A stretch of 64,000 nucleotides of DNA from Liriodendron chinense (lineage: Eukaryota; Streptophyta; Magnoliopsida; Magnoliales; Magnoliaceae). The stretch is from NCBI GenBank assembly GCA_003013855.2, contig PVNU02000424.1, forward strand, positions 186,001 through 250,000, written 5' to 3'. The notes below the pieces were generated by a model. The model searched no databases. It saw nothing but the letters and a program-made list of their open reading frames with translations, and was not told the DNA's origin. Shown piece after piece: positions 10,758-21,098 of the stretch. How positions within the stretch are numbered: position 1 is the stretch's first letter; every line of letters starts with the position of its first letter. Position numbers and translations under genes: made by a program.

Positions 10758-11183
10758 TACCCCAACCAGCTTTTTGGTAGTCCCGAGTAAAATATGCGAA
10801 AAATAATTCAAATCTTCAATCTCAACTCTCCCTTAGAAAAACCAATTTCTATGAAATCCAAACTATGCAAATAATGAAACTCAGAGATACTTAGTAGCAT
10901 GACAATGGAAAACCTATCTTCTAATGACTTAATGAGTGCTCAAACTGAGTTCCAACTAATTAATTGACAAATAGAATAATTCAAACAATCAAGGTCTAGT
11001 GTGCTCAGTGAAAATGTACTCTTTATCTTTCAGGATTACCCTTCTTTCAATGGATCAATTGGGTTATAAGTCTAGAAAGTGTACAGATCAACAATAAGCT
11101 TATGACAAGAGATTGCCTTACCGGTCTATCGATGACTTTCACACTAATCCCATTGCCTAGCTTGGGTTACAAGCCCTCTTTTG
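10758..11183 (-). other. Internal 3' region of the minus-strand retroelement
   Basis: This lies upstream of the 3' LTR on the minus strand and begins with the purine-rich GCTGGTTGGGGTA. It has no ORF. The sequence is cut at 11183 by the solo LTR and appears to resume at 21099, where TGGGTCATAGGTAGCCC echoes the CTTGGGTTACAAGCCC at 11161-11176. Confidence 0.4.
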
Positions 11184-12479
11184 TGTTATGCCCCGTAATT
11201 TTTAGCATTTATTTAAAATTTTATTTTATTTTATGTTATAAAATTTATCGACCGTTTATCTTGTTTTAAAAATAACGAGTCATTCGTAGGAGATTCGATA
11301 GGGGACCCTTTATAAAAGTTGCTTATAATGATTTCATGAATGACGTAGAATGGTTAGATTTTGTAAAACTCGCAGTTTTCAGGTAATTACGAAAATTCCA
11401 TTAGTTAAATTGACGATTTGAAGTATAATAGCTTCCCACAATCATTTTGTCATAAAACTTTACACTTAAGGTTTTGAGCACATTTTAACCGTCCACGAAA
11501 AATTTCAGCCCTCCTATCATCCTAAAAATAGCCAAACCAGAAAACAATCTGTATGTGGCCCACCTGACCTCGAATTTGGACCATTTTAGGTGACTGCCCC
11601 TAAAATTTTAGTGCCTACCATCTGGTCGGAGTGGATTTCATACAAACATTATGGTGGGGCCCGTGTGCACCGCGCGCACATAAACCCATGCGGTCAACGT
11701 GTGCGTATATGCCCAAGACGGAGGTTGTCCTCCTCAAGCCCCCACTATCCACCGCTACCCATCCATGGTCCACCATGTGGGCCCCTTTTTTAAGATCCAA
11801 GCTGTCCATCCTCCTCACAACCCTTCCAAACATAGTCCTCTCGAACTGTTTCTCATTTCATCGCATATCCTCACCGTTCTTCTTCTCCAAAATAACCCTT
11901 GATTTTCAAGATCTTCTAATCTAGGATCTCTCTTCGCATGAGGAGCTGGGGAACTTTCTAGTGGATCCTGAGGATCCCTCCTAGCTAGCTAACTTGCCAA
12001 ATCTGATTGAAAACGAAAATTTTCACTCTTTTGAAGAATTATCCTCTAAATCCTTCTCTTGCATAAGAAACCTACCAAATGGCTATGAGGCTATGATTTG
12101 TGGACCCCACATGCATTTGTGTAATCATCTAAACCTTCTTGAGGTGTCTGATCGTCAAATAAATCATCCGTTCAAAACTTTTCATTTTCGTTCTCTCTCT
12201 TTCCTATTTTTGCACGATGACCGTTCATCCTTATGTGGGCCCCATTCCAAAATCTATCTCATTCGTTTTATGGCCCTTACCTATCATAACCCACGTCCGA
12301 AACCGTTCCTCCATCCATCGTGTGTGTGCTTTCCAAATTCGGTTCGAAATCTCTCTTAAAACAATCTTCTTATCACATTCTGCGCATATACAGTCGTGTG
12401 CAACCTCCCTTAGTCCTAAATTCCAACCCTCCTCATTTATATTTATCCTTTCTGAGCAAGAAAGACCTCCATTCATGTT

Positions 12480-12480
12480 T

Positions 12481-12531
<51 letters not shown>
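12480..12531. repeat. GA microsatellite
   Basis: An almost pure run of GA dinucleotides. Several overlapping ORFs around it are artefacts of the repeat. Confidence 0.9.
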
Positions 12532-12536
<5 letters not shown>

Positions 12537-13421
12537 TTTTAATTTTAACTGCATTGCCAACTCCTACAACCTCTGATCTAGATCCATCTAAAAGATGAGG
12601 ATTTGCCCTTTAAGTCATTCATTGATCTTCTTTTATTTTTCTAAGTTTTTCCTTAACCTTAGATCATGTAACTTTGATTTATATGGTGGATGTGTATTAT
12701 ACATTGTTAATCGTGGGTTTATCACTGAGTTTCATTATATTATCTTGTGGTTTGCATATATGAATGTTTGGATGTGAAAACACAATTATTATCATGTGCG
12801 GGATAACCATGTGTAGATTCATCTTGATTCATATTTTGTATATGCTGATGATGTTTATGATATTTCATGTATTGTGTGAGCAAGATTATTGATATGAATG
12901 ATGCATTAATGTGCACCCCTTGTCCCTTATCAATGAAATTACTTATTGTAAAGAGATGGAGCCATGAGAGGTGTCTATGTTGGAGAGATGATCTTGGCAT
13001 GATCATGATTGTATGTTGGATGATTGTCAAGGGATCCTTCTGATCATATAATGATGGAGACAGATCTATGTGCCATACTTGTATGACTTGATGATTTTGG
13101 CCAAAATAAATGATATTGATTCTTGGAAACATGATTGGATTATAAAATGGGACAAAGAGTGGACGTTGATGGCATATGCGATCTCATGAGCTAGGGTTGG
13201 TGCTATGAACACTAAGCTCGAGCTATCAACTTATGTTGGGTTGCTTGTGACTCCCCATAGTGACCCTTGAGTCTCTTTATTATGGCTGGATGCGAAAATA
13301 TTTAAATAAAGGTGAAATAAAAGTCATGCATTCACTTGGCTCCATGTGGTTGTACGAAAATTAGGGATAAGCTAGAGCGTCTTACTTCTCCCATATACTG
13401 TCTCATGAGATTTGAGCTATG

Positions 13422-14407
13422 CGATGAGGACACAAGACCATTTCAAGTGTACCAACGAAGAAAGCGCCAACCACACATACCATCCTTGTGGATAGGCGAC
13501 TATTGAGGAGCTGAAGACCCTTCACATGTGATCAGACACATAGAAGACCCCATCCAGGGGGGACACGTGTGAAGGAAGAAGGGAGAGACAAGACTGAAGA
13601 GCTGAAGACTTCGGGTGCCGATCGGGCACCCGACCACTGTCTTCGTGCACTTGATCAGGCGCCCGACCATTGTCTTTGAGCGCCCTATCGGGTCCTCGAA
13701 CTTGGTCTCTCGAGCTCCCGAAACTCTCTGGACATTTTTCGACGTCTTCGGGCGCCTGATCGGGTGCCCGACTGAGAGCCCGAAATTTTCCGCACTTATG
13801 TTATTTTACGCGTTTTGCTTAGTTTTAGGGGTAATTTAGACTTTTTACTCGTTTTATTTGTTTATTTAAGTGGGCTAGGCCCTAAACATGAAAGTTAGCT
13901 ATTGATTTGATTAATGAAAAGCCTCTTGGAGCTTTCCTCTTCTTCTCTCTCTCTCATGGTGATGCTTCTTCCTCTTCCCTGAATCTCTTTTCTTCTAACT
14001 GCTTCTTATGCTCCTCTAACCTTCTTCCAGGTAAATGTATCCCTTCCAACTTATTTGTTCAATTCCCATAATCCCCAAATTTTGATTTTGATCCTACAAA
14101 CCGTAAGTTTCAGAATTTCAAATCCCTAATCCAAAATTCCCTGATTTTCTGGATTAGAGATTTCCCTTAATTGATTGGGTTATAGCCATGCAAGATCGGG
14201 AGGTTCCATCCCTCGCCGGATCCAGCCATAGTGATACTTGAATCTCATACTTCATGGTTGTGATGAATGGCCCATTCCATTGCATGTTCCTTGTGATCTT
14301 CTTAGTTCATGATGATGATTGCTAGATTTTATATTGTTATTGCTATTTAATTCCGCCGATTTAATTGTGTTCATGAACATGCATCATAATTAGGGCATCC
14401 TGCATCA
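13422..14407 (+). repeat. 5' LTR of the chromovirus (986 bp)
   Basis: It ends TGCATCA and begins CGATGAGG, one base off the TGATGAGG start of the 3' LTR. It contains the pol tail (13424-13506), an array of GGGCGCCCGA-type palindromes (13610-13790), a TATTTAAGTGGGC TATA-like box near 13864, and a CT-rich tract. It has one more palindrome unit than the 3' LTR. Confidence 0.85.
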
Positions 14408-14411
14408 AATT

Positions 14412-14422
14412 TGGTATCAGAG
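14412..14422 (+). promoter_or_regulatory. Primer binding site for initiator tRNA-Met
   Basis: TGGTATCAGAG lies four bases after the 5' LTR and complements the 3' end of plant initiator tRNA-Met, the usual primer of chromoviruses and many copia elements. Confidence 0.9.
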
Positions 14423-14698
14423 AATAGGCTTGCATGGCTTTGTCTAGATCGAGTTATCAAATTAGGGTTTTGAGTTTAGGTTTAATTTAGGAAAGTTCCA
14501 GATTTAGAAAGTTTTCAATTTTAGAAACTTTCCACTTTTAGAAAGTTTCCTAATTTGAAAAATTTCCAGATTTGAGTCATTTTCTGTTTTAGTTTAATTG
14601 TGTCAGTTCATATTAGTTTTGCATTCATCGCATTCATCTTGTGAGTCAAAACACCTAGTGGTCTAGTTGGGTAGAGTTTTGGTTCAAGTCTTAGGTGT

Positions 14699-15835
14699 AT
14701 GCCCACGAGAAGAGGTAGAGGGTTCGGACTTCAGCCTACCATGAATAACGAGCAGTTATCTGTGCAACTTGCTCAATTGATACAAAAGATAATCGCCCTA
14801 GAGGCAGGTCACAAGCGTGATTTTGCCTGCCTTGAGAACCAAATCACCACTACCATGACTAAGGTCGAGCAACTAGAGGCGTCCCAAAGGGAAAACCCCA
14901 TTGTGGGGGGATGATGCGCACTCCCAAGTGGGAGGAATAATTGAAGAGCGCGCTGCCACACGTGGAGGTAGTGAAGATAAAGATCGTAGTAACGGTCGTG
15001 GTATTGTACGAGAGGCACGAGCCACATATGATCATCAAGACCGCTATGATCCAGATGAGTGTGTGATGAAGAGTGTTAGAGTTGAGGCCCCGAGTTTTGA
15101 TGGGCGCTTGGACCCCAAGGCATTCCTTGACTGGGTTGCTGACATGGACCACTACTTTGAATGGTATGGCATGTCAGAAAACCGTCAAATGCGGTTTGCT
15201 AAGATGAAGCTCGTGGGTCAAGCCAAGCTCTTTTGGACCAACACCGAGCGTAGGATAGAAAGAGTTGGTAGAGCCCCTATCACACATTGGTATGAGATGA
15301 AAGAGAAGTTGAAGGAGAAGTACCTTCCTCTCTCATACCGTCAGAAGCTCCTTGACCAATGGCAATCTTTACGCCAAGGGTTAATGTCTGCCGCTGACTA
15401 CATCGCTAAGTTTGAAGAATATGTGATGCGATGTGATATCCAAGAAAACCCTCTAGTAATGCTCTCGCGTTTTAAGACGGGCCTTCGTGCGGATCTTCAG
15501 CGCGAGCTTATGACTCGGCCCTTAACGGACTTGGATGAAGCATATCAAGTCGTGCAGGAGTTAGGGCAATATCTAAAGACTCCTGTAGTTCGTCGTTTCG
15601 AGTCCCGAGACTCCAGTGCTAGATCTAGTTCCCAGGGGACTAGACCTAATGTTGGTAGTCAACTTAGGGCACAGGCGACCATTCTGCTTAGACCTAGGGA
15701 GGACAAGGGCAAGGGGGTTCTTGGTGCCGGTCCTGGCAACTTGAGCCAAGTGAAGTGTTATGAGTGTGGTAATCTGGGCCACATGTCTAATCAGTGTCCT
15801 ACGAAGAGCCGTGGGAAAGCCTTAGTTATAGGCGA
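14699..15835 (+). pseudogene. gag of the chromovirus, one frameshift near 14905
   Basis: The ATG at 14699 opens a 71-codon frame (MPTRRGRGFGLQ). It closes after a run of six G (14905-14910), and the capsid frame continues one register on from there. The capsid part (about 15085-15590) has the Retrotrans_gag pattern: PSFDGRLDPKAFLDW, AKLFWTN, LPLSYRQKLLDQWQSLRQG and LSRFKTGL. A CCHC zinc knuckle CYECGNLGHMSNQC is intact at 15756-15797 and would bind RNA. Between capsid and knuckle lies a basic, serine- and arginine-rich linker. Confidence 0.85.
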
Positions 15836-16410
15836 GTCCCACGAGAGTGGAGATGACCAGGGTGATTATGAAGTTGAAGAGTATCACCCTGAAGGAGGAC
15901 TTACTGATGATGAAGAGTTAGATGGAGAAGCAACGCTTGCAGTAGTCAGGCGTGTGCTAGCTCAGTCTAGAAGTAGTGCTGACTGGCGTCGAAGCGCTAT
16001 CTTCAACACTATTGCCAAGTGTGGTGAAAAGAATTGTAAGGTGATATTGGATAGTGGAAGTTGTCAGAATGTTATTTTCACTAACACCTTAGAGCGCTTG
16101 AAATTGAAACCCACACCACATCCAGACCCATATAAAGTTTCTTGGGTTGACAAGACATCCCTACCCGTCACCCATCAATGTCTAGTCCCCATCGAGTTTG
16201 GGTCATACAAAGAGTCCCTATGGTGTGATGTTTTACCTATGGTGTGATGTTTTACCTATGGATGTTAGACATGTTATCCTAGGTAGACCGTGGCTATTCG
16301 ATAATGATGTCACGATCTTTGGCCGTTCTAATGCGTGTACTTTCATGCATAACGGTAAAAAGATCAAACTTAACCTTATGCCAGAGCACACTAGGGAAAA
16401 AGAAGGATGA
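15836..16410 (+). pseudogene. Protease of the chromovirus, broken by a 19-bp duplication
   Basis: The aspartic protease follows gag in the same frame. The active site ILDSGS is at about 16045-16062, and the later ILGRPWLF motif of retropepsins is at about 16280. Between them a 19-base unit (TATGGTGTGATGTTTTACC) is present twice in tandem at 16219-16237 and 16238-16256. This shifts the frame, so no functional protease can be read through. A further shift occurs near 16400. Confidence 0.8.
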
Positions 16411-17940
16411 GAAGGCAAGTGAGCCTAAAGGAGTGGGGAAATCCAAGCTTAAGTCTCTACATATAATCAATGCAAGAGAATTTGAAAGAGAGACTAAGGA
16501 GGATTCCATGGTGTATGCCCTTGTGGCAAGAGAGGCTACACCTGAGGTTCCATCAGAGTTACCCCATGAGGTAACATCGGTTTTAAAGGAATACAGTGAT
16601 GTATTTCCTGAGGATTTACCAAACGAGTTACCACCTATGAGGGACATTCAACATGCCATTGACCTTGTCCTAAGGTCAATTCTACCGAACCTTCCTCACT
16701 ACAGGATGAACCCTGCAGAACATGCAGAGTTGAAGAGGCAAATTGATGAGCTTTTGCAAAAGGGTTTTTATCCAAGAGAGTATGAGCCCGTGTGCTGTGC
16801 CAGCATTGTTGACACCTAAGAAAGACGGCATGTGGCGCATGTGTGTGGACAGCCGTGCCATAAATAAAATTACTGTCAAGTATAGGTTTCCCATACTTAG
16901 ACTTGATGATATGCTTGACATGATGGCGAGGTCCACTATATTCTCCAAAATTAATCTCAAGAGTGGATATCACCAAATCCGCATACGCCCAGGGGATGAA
17001 TGAAAAACTGCGTTTAAAACAAAAGATGGGTTGTATGAGTGGTTGGTCATGGCCTTCGGCTTGACTAATGCACCCAGTACGTTCATGCGGGTGATGACAC
17101 AAGCTTTGAGGCCGTTCATGGAAAAGTTCCTAGTTGTGTACTTTGACGACATTCTTATTTACAGTACCACTAAGGAATCACACCTTGAACATTTAAAGAA
17201 GGTTTGTAGCGTCCTTAGGAAGGAAAAGTTGTACGCTAATCTTAAGAAATGCGCATTCATGTCTAGCCAAGTTGTGTTCTTAGGATTTATAGTGTCATCT
17301 GAAGGGATGCATGCAGACCCTGAAAAGGTCAGGGCCATAGTTGAGTGGCCAGAACCGAGGAACATTCATGAAGTGCGAAGCTTTCACGGCCTAGCAACTT
17401 TCTATCATCGGTTCATTAGGGGTTTTAGCACGATCATAGTTCCCATTACAGAATGCATGAAAAAGGGAGAATTCGTGTGGTCTAAAGCCACAGTCAAGGC
17501 TTTTAAGGAGATTAAGGGCAAAATGGTAGAAGCTCCTATCATGCGTCTACCTGACTTTTCTAAAGTCTTTGAAGTAGCGTGTGATGCGTCTGATGTCGGT
17601 ATAGGTGGAGTGTTGAGTCAAGAAGGACACCCAGTGGCCTATTTCAGTGAGAAGCTGAATGAGGCAAAATAAAAATACTCCACTTACGACAAAGAATTTT
17701 ATGCGGTAGTGCAATCCCTGAGACATTGGCGACACTATCTCTTACCGCAGGAATTCGTCTTGTTTTCTGACCATGAGGCTTTGAGATATTTGCATTCTCA
17801 TAAGAAACTCAACCCAAGGCATGTCAAGTGGGTAGCGTTTCTTCAGGAATATTTGTTTGTTTTGAAACACAAGGCCGTGGTTGAAAACAAACCAGCAGAT
17901 GCCCTTAGTAGAAGAGTGGCGTTGCTCAACTCCTTGAGTG
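16411..17940 (+). pseudogene. Reverse transcriptase and RNase H of the chromovirus
   Basis: Reverse transcriptase begins with YSDVFPEDLPNELPP (about 16590). It continues with WRMCVDSRAIN (about 16830), GYHQIRI, AFGLTNAPSTFM and the catalytic YFDD (17139-17150), a variant of YxDD common in gypsy elements. RNase H follows (ACDASDVGIGGVLSQ, about 17575; YSTYDKEFYA; SDHEALRYL; NKPADALSR). Breaks: a frameshift near 16785, a TGA at 17001-17003 where Trp is expected, and a TAA at 17670-17672 where Lys or Gln is expected. Confidence 0.9.
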
Positions 17941-19239
17941 TAGAGGTAGTCGGGTTTGAGCAACTAAAAGACGAATACCCCACATGTCCTGATTTTGGGG
18001 GTACTTACGCGTCGCTCTCTAGTGACCAGCGTATTATGGGTGAATATTTTCTTAAAGATGGCTTCCTTTTGAAGGGAGACAGACTTTGTATTCCCCGTAT
18101 GTCCCTTTGTGAATTCCTCATCTGGGAGCTTCATTCTGGAGGGATAGTTGGCCATTTTGGTCGTGACAAGACCATTGTCCTTGTGGAAGATCGTTTCTAT
18201 TGGCCAAGTCTCAAGCGAGACATAGCCAAAGTTTTAGGGCGGTGTCGTACATGTCAACTGGCAAAGCAGAAAAAGCAAAATACCGGGCTGTATACGCCAT
18301 TGCCAGTGCCACATGCTCCGTGGCAGGACATTAGTATGGACTTCATGCTTGGGCTTCCCAAGATAATAAAAAAGCACGATTCCATTTTTGTTGTGGTGGA
18401 CTGTTTTTCTAAAATGGCTCATTTCCTCCCATGTGCGAAAATGTCGGATGCGTCTCATGTTGGTCGTATCTTTTTTGATGGTGGGTGCATCTCCATGGGC
18501 TACCTAAAACCATAATGACTGATCGTGATGTTCGATTTACTAGCTATTTTTGGAAGACACTGTGGCACATTATGGGAACTCGTTTGCAATTCTCTACTGT
18601 TTACCACCCGCAAACAGACGGTCAAACTGAAGTGGTAAACCGTAGTCTTGGAAATCTTCTACGTTGTCTAGTGGGTGAACATGTTAAGACTTGGGACCTA
18701 ATTTTACCAACTGCTGAACTTGCTTACAATGGGTCAGTTAATAGGTCTACAGGGTTGAGTCCTTTTGAAATTGTAAGTGGTTATAAATCTAGAATGCCCA
18801 TAGATCTCTTACCTATGTCTATTACCTAAAGGTCTTCTGAATCAGCCGATGCATTTGCACGCCATATTCATGATTTGCATACACATGTTAGATAGCGGAT
18901 AGATAAGAGCAATGATGACTATAAAATTTGTGCTGATTCTCATCATAGAGCGCAAGAATTTTAGGAAGGAGACTACGTAATGGTGCGAGTAAGGCCAGAG
19001 CGATTCTCTCAAGGAGTCGCTAAGAAGTTACAAGTGCGCAGTACTGGACCATTTAAGATATTACAAAAGGTTGGGTCCAACGCGTATCGGATTGACCTTC
19101 CATCTAACATGAACATTAATCCAACTTTTAATGTGGAAGATCTAATCCGTTCCCATGCTCCCATTGTCGATCCATCGTCACTTTCATGGCCTCACTTTGA
19201 CTTTGCTTCCCAACCCGTTCCACCCCTTCCTTTACCCCT
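17941..19239 (+). pseudogene. Integrase of the chromovirus
   Basis: The zinc-binding HHCC region is present (ELHSGGIVGHFG then CRTCQLAK, 18125-18270). It is followed by the catalytic core, with Asp in ISMDFMLGLP, Asp in IMTDRDVRF and Glu in GQTEVVNRS. The C-terminal region includes STGPFKILQKVGSNAYRIDLP and FNVEDLI. Integrase would insert the cDNA into chromosomes. Breaks: a frameshift near 18480 between the two catalytic Asp regions, a stop at 18827-18829, and stops near 18893 and 18962. Confidence 0.9.
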
Positions 19240-19540
19240 TACCCATAAAGAAGAAATTGAGGAGATCTTGGATGATGAGATGGTATCTACGAGAGATGGA
19301 GGTTTTCAGAGATGTCTTGTCAAATGGAGGAACAAATCACCTTTTGAATCTACGTGGTTGACTGAAGCGGAAGTGCAGCATGTTGATCCAGACTTACTAG
19401 AGCGCCACAAGAGTTTTAACTCGTTAGAGTCAAGTTTTTCTCATCCGAGGGGAGTTGATGAGGACACAAGACCATTTCAAGTGTACCAACGAAGAAAGCG
19501 CCAACCACACGTACCATCCTTGTGGATAGGCGACTATTGA
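19240..19540 (+). pseudogene. Chromodomain and pol tail overlapping the 3' LTR
   Basis: After integrase the frame reads a chromodomain-like segment (about 19245-19400): EEIEEILDDEMV, then CLVKWRNKSPFESTWLTE. This matches the LVKW and TW core of chromodomains, which in chromoviruses can direct integration to particular chromatin. The frame ends with a basic tail (YQRRKRQPHVP) at 19540, about 85 bases inside the 3' LTR. The same tail is therefore duplicated in the 5' LTR at 13424-13506. It is the best-preserved part of pol. Confidence 0.8.
19445..19455 (+). promoter_or_regulatory. Polypurine tract of the chromovirus, inside the pol frame
   Basis: CCGAGGGGAGT immediately precedes the TGATGAGG start of the 3' LTR and is at the same time codons for PRG in the pol tail. 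Confidence 0.7.
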
Positions 19541-20373
19541 GGAGCTGAAGACCCTTCACATGTGATCAGACACATAGAAGACCCCATCCAGGGAGGACAC
19601 GTGTGAAGGAAGACTTCGGGCGCCGATCGGGCGCCCGACCATTGCCTTCAGGCGCCCTATCGGGCGCACGAACTTGGTCTCTCGAGCGCTCGAAACTCTC
19701 TGGACGTTTTTGGACGTCTTCGGGCGCCCGATCAGGAGCCCGACCGAGCGCCCGAACTTTCCCGCACTTATGTTATTTTACGCGTTTTGCTTAGTTTTAG
19801 GGGTAATTTGGACTTTTTACTTGTTTTATTTGTTTATTTAAATGGGCTAGGCCCTAAAAATGAAAATTAGCTATTGATTTGATTAATGAAAAGCCTCTTG
19901 GAGCTTTCCTCTTCTTCTCTCTCTCTCTCTCTCTCTCATGGTGATGCTTCTTCCTCTTCCCTGAATCTCTTTTCTTCTAACTGCTTCTTATGCCCCTCTA
20001 ACCTTCTTCCAGGTAAATCTATCCCTTTTAACTTATTTGTTCAATTCCCACAATCCCCAAATTCTGATTTTGATCCTACAAACCCTAAGTTTCAGAATTT
20101 CAAATCCCTAATCCAAAATCCCCTGATTTTTCGGATTAGAGATTTCCCTTAATTGATTGGGTTATAGCCATGCAAGATCGGGAGGTTCCAGCCATAGTGA
20201 TACTTGAACCTCATACTTCATGGTTGTGATGAATGGCCTGTTCCATTGCATGTTCCTTGTGATCTTCTTAGTTCATGCTGATGATTGGTAGATTTTATAT
20301 TGTTATTGCTCTTTAATTCCGCTGATTTAATTGTTTTCATGAACATGCATCATAATTAGGGCATCCTGCATCA
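19456..20373 (+). repeat. 3' LTR of the chromovirus (918 bp)
   Basis: It starts TGATGAGG and ends TGCATCA, perfect inverted TGATG/CATCA termini. The palindrome array is at 19615-19770, the TATTTAAATGGG box near 19833 and a CT microsatellite at 19915-19938. Confidence 0.9.
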
Positions 20374-21098
20374 CTATGAGCATCCCACTTCTTACTTGAT
20401 CAGGCAAAACTTTATAGGTTTGCGTGCCTTAGAAACCTCTGGTGACTAGTGGTTAGCGTGAAGTCGTAATAGAGAGTTTTCCGCTTCATGTATTATGATT
20501 CTAACCAGGGTGCCTTAGCCAAAGTATGCATCTCATGCATTACATTAACAAGATTTGCATGTTTGTTTTAGTTGGTTAATATTATCATCCTACTTGCGTT
20601 TACTCTGCTATAATCGTAATTGTCTTAAAGGGATATATCTCACTATGATAGCGATTAACGCTATCAAAACACATCGCAGGTAATTTAGGTAAAGATCCAG
20701 TAAGTGTACCAAGTTCTAAGAAGATAAGTACGAAGGTTCATGGACAACAGATGATTGATGACGAATGATGAAGTTGGATATAGCTTGATGATGATTTTAC
20801 TTGTATATGTATTTTAAGATAGTTTATTACTTTAAAAAAATTGTAATAAGTCTTTCAAATTAAGAAAATGATTGAGTACTTTATTCGATATGTTATAAGG
20901 ACATTTGCTGATAGTTTAGTATAAAAATTAATGGATTAAGATAATTTGTTTCTGTCATTGTGCTTGGAAGCCATAAGTATTAAATATTTGAATGATTAAG
21001 GGAATGTAGAAAATTTTATCCTTGGAGCATTCCAGTTAACACCCGGGAGCTTAGCTCATCGCGATATCCACGAGAGCTGAAAATCTTGGGGCGTTATA

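Larger units (their letters stand above)
13422..20373 (+). mobile_element. Chromovirus LTR retrotransposon (CRM-like), inactivated
   Basis: A 6,952-base Ty3/gypsy element flanked by perfect CTATG target duplications (13417-13421 and 20374-20378). Parts in order: 5' LTR, initiator-Met primer site, gag with zinc knuckle, protease, reverse transcriptase, RNase H, integrase, chromodomain, 3' LTR. The end of pol runs into the 3' LTR, a feature reported for CRM (centromeric) chromoviruses. The gag and integrase sequence also suggests CRM or a close relative, but no tree was built. Coding is broken by about four frameshifts and at least five stops. LTRs differ by roughly 3 percent by eye apart from indels. 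Confidence 0.85.
11184..21098. mobile_element. Gypsy-type solo LTR (~2.96 kb), split by the chromovirus
   Basis: The left end TGTTATGCCCCG (11184) mirrors the right end GGGGCGTTATA (21098), the terminal pattern of many plant chromovirus LTRs. Excluding the insertion at 13422-20378, the LTR is about 2,958 bases. Flanks are TTTTG (11179-11183) and CCTTG (21099-21103), matching except for two C/T differences, as expected of a decayed target duplication. No gag or pol belongs to it, so it is read as a solo LTR. The right part includes an inverted repeat GATAGCG-attaa-CGCTATC near 20649-20668. It contains a GA microsatellite at 12480-12531. Confidence 0.5.

Noticed and set aside
12217..12598. Overlapping ORFs on both strands ending in Arg-Glu or Ser-Leu repeats
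   Set aside because: They are produced by the GA microsatellite and have no domain.
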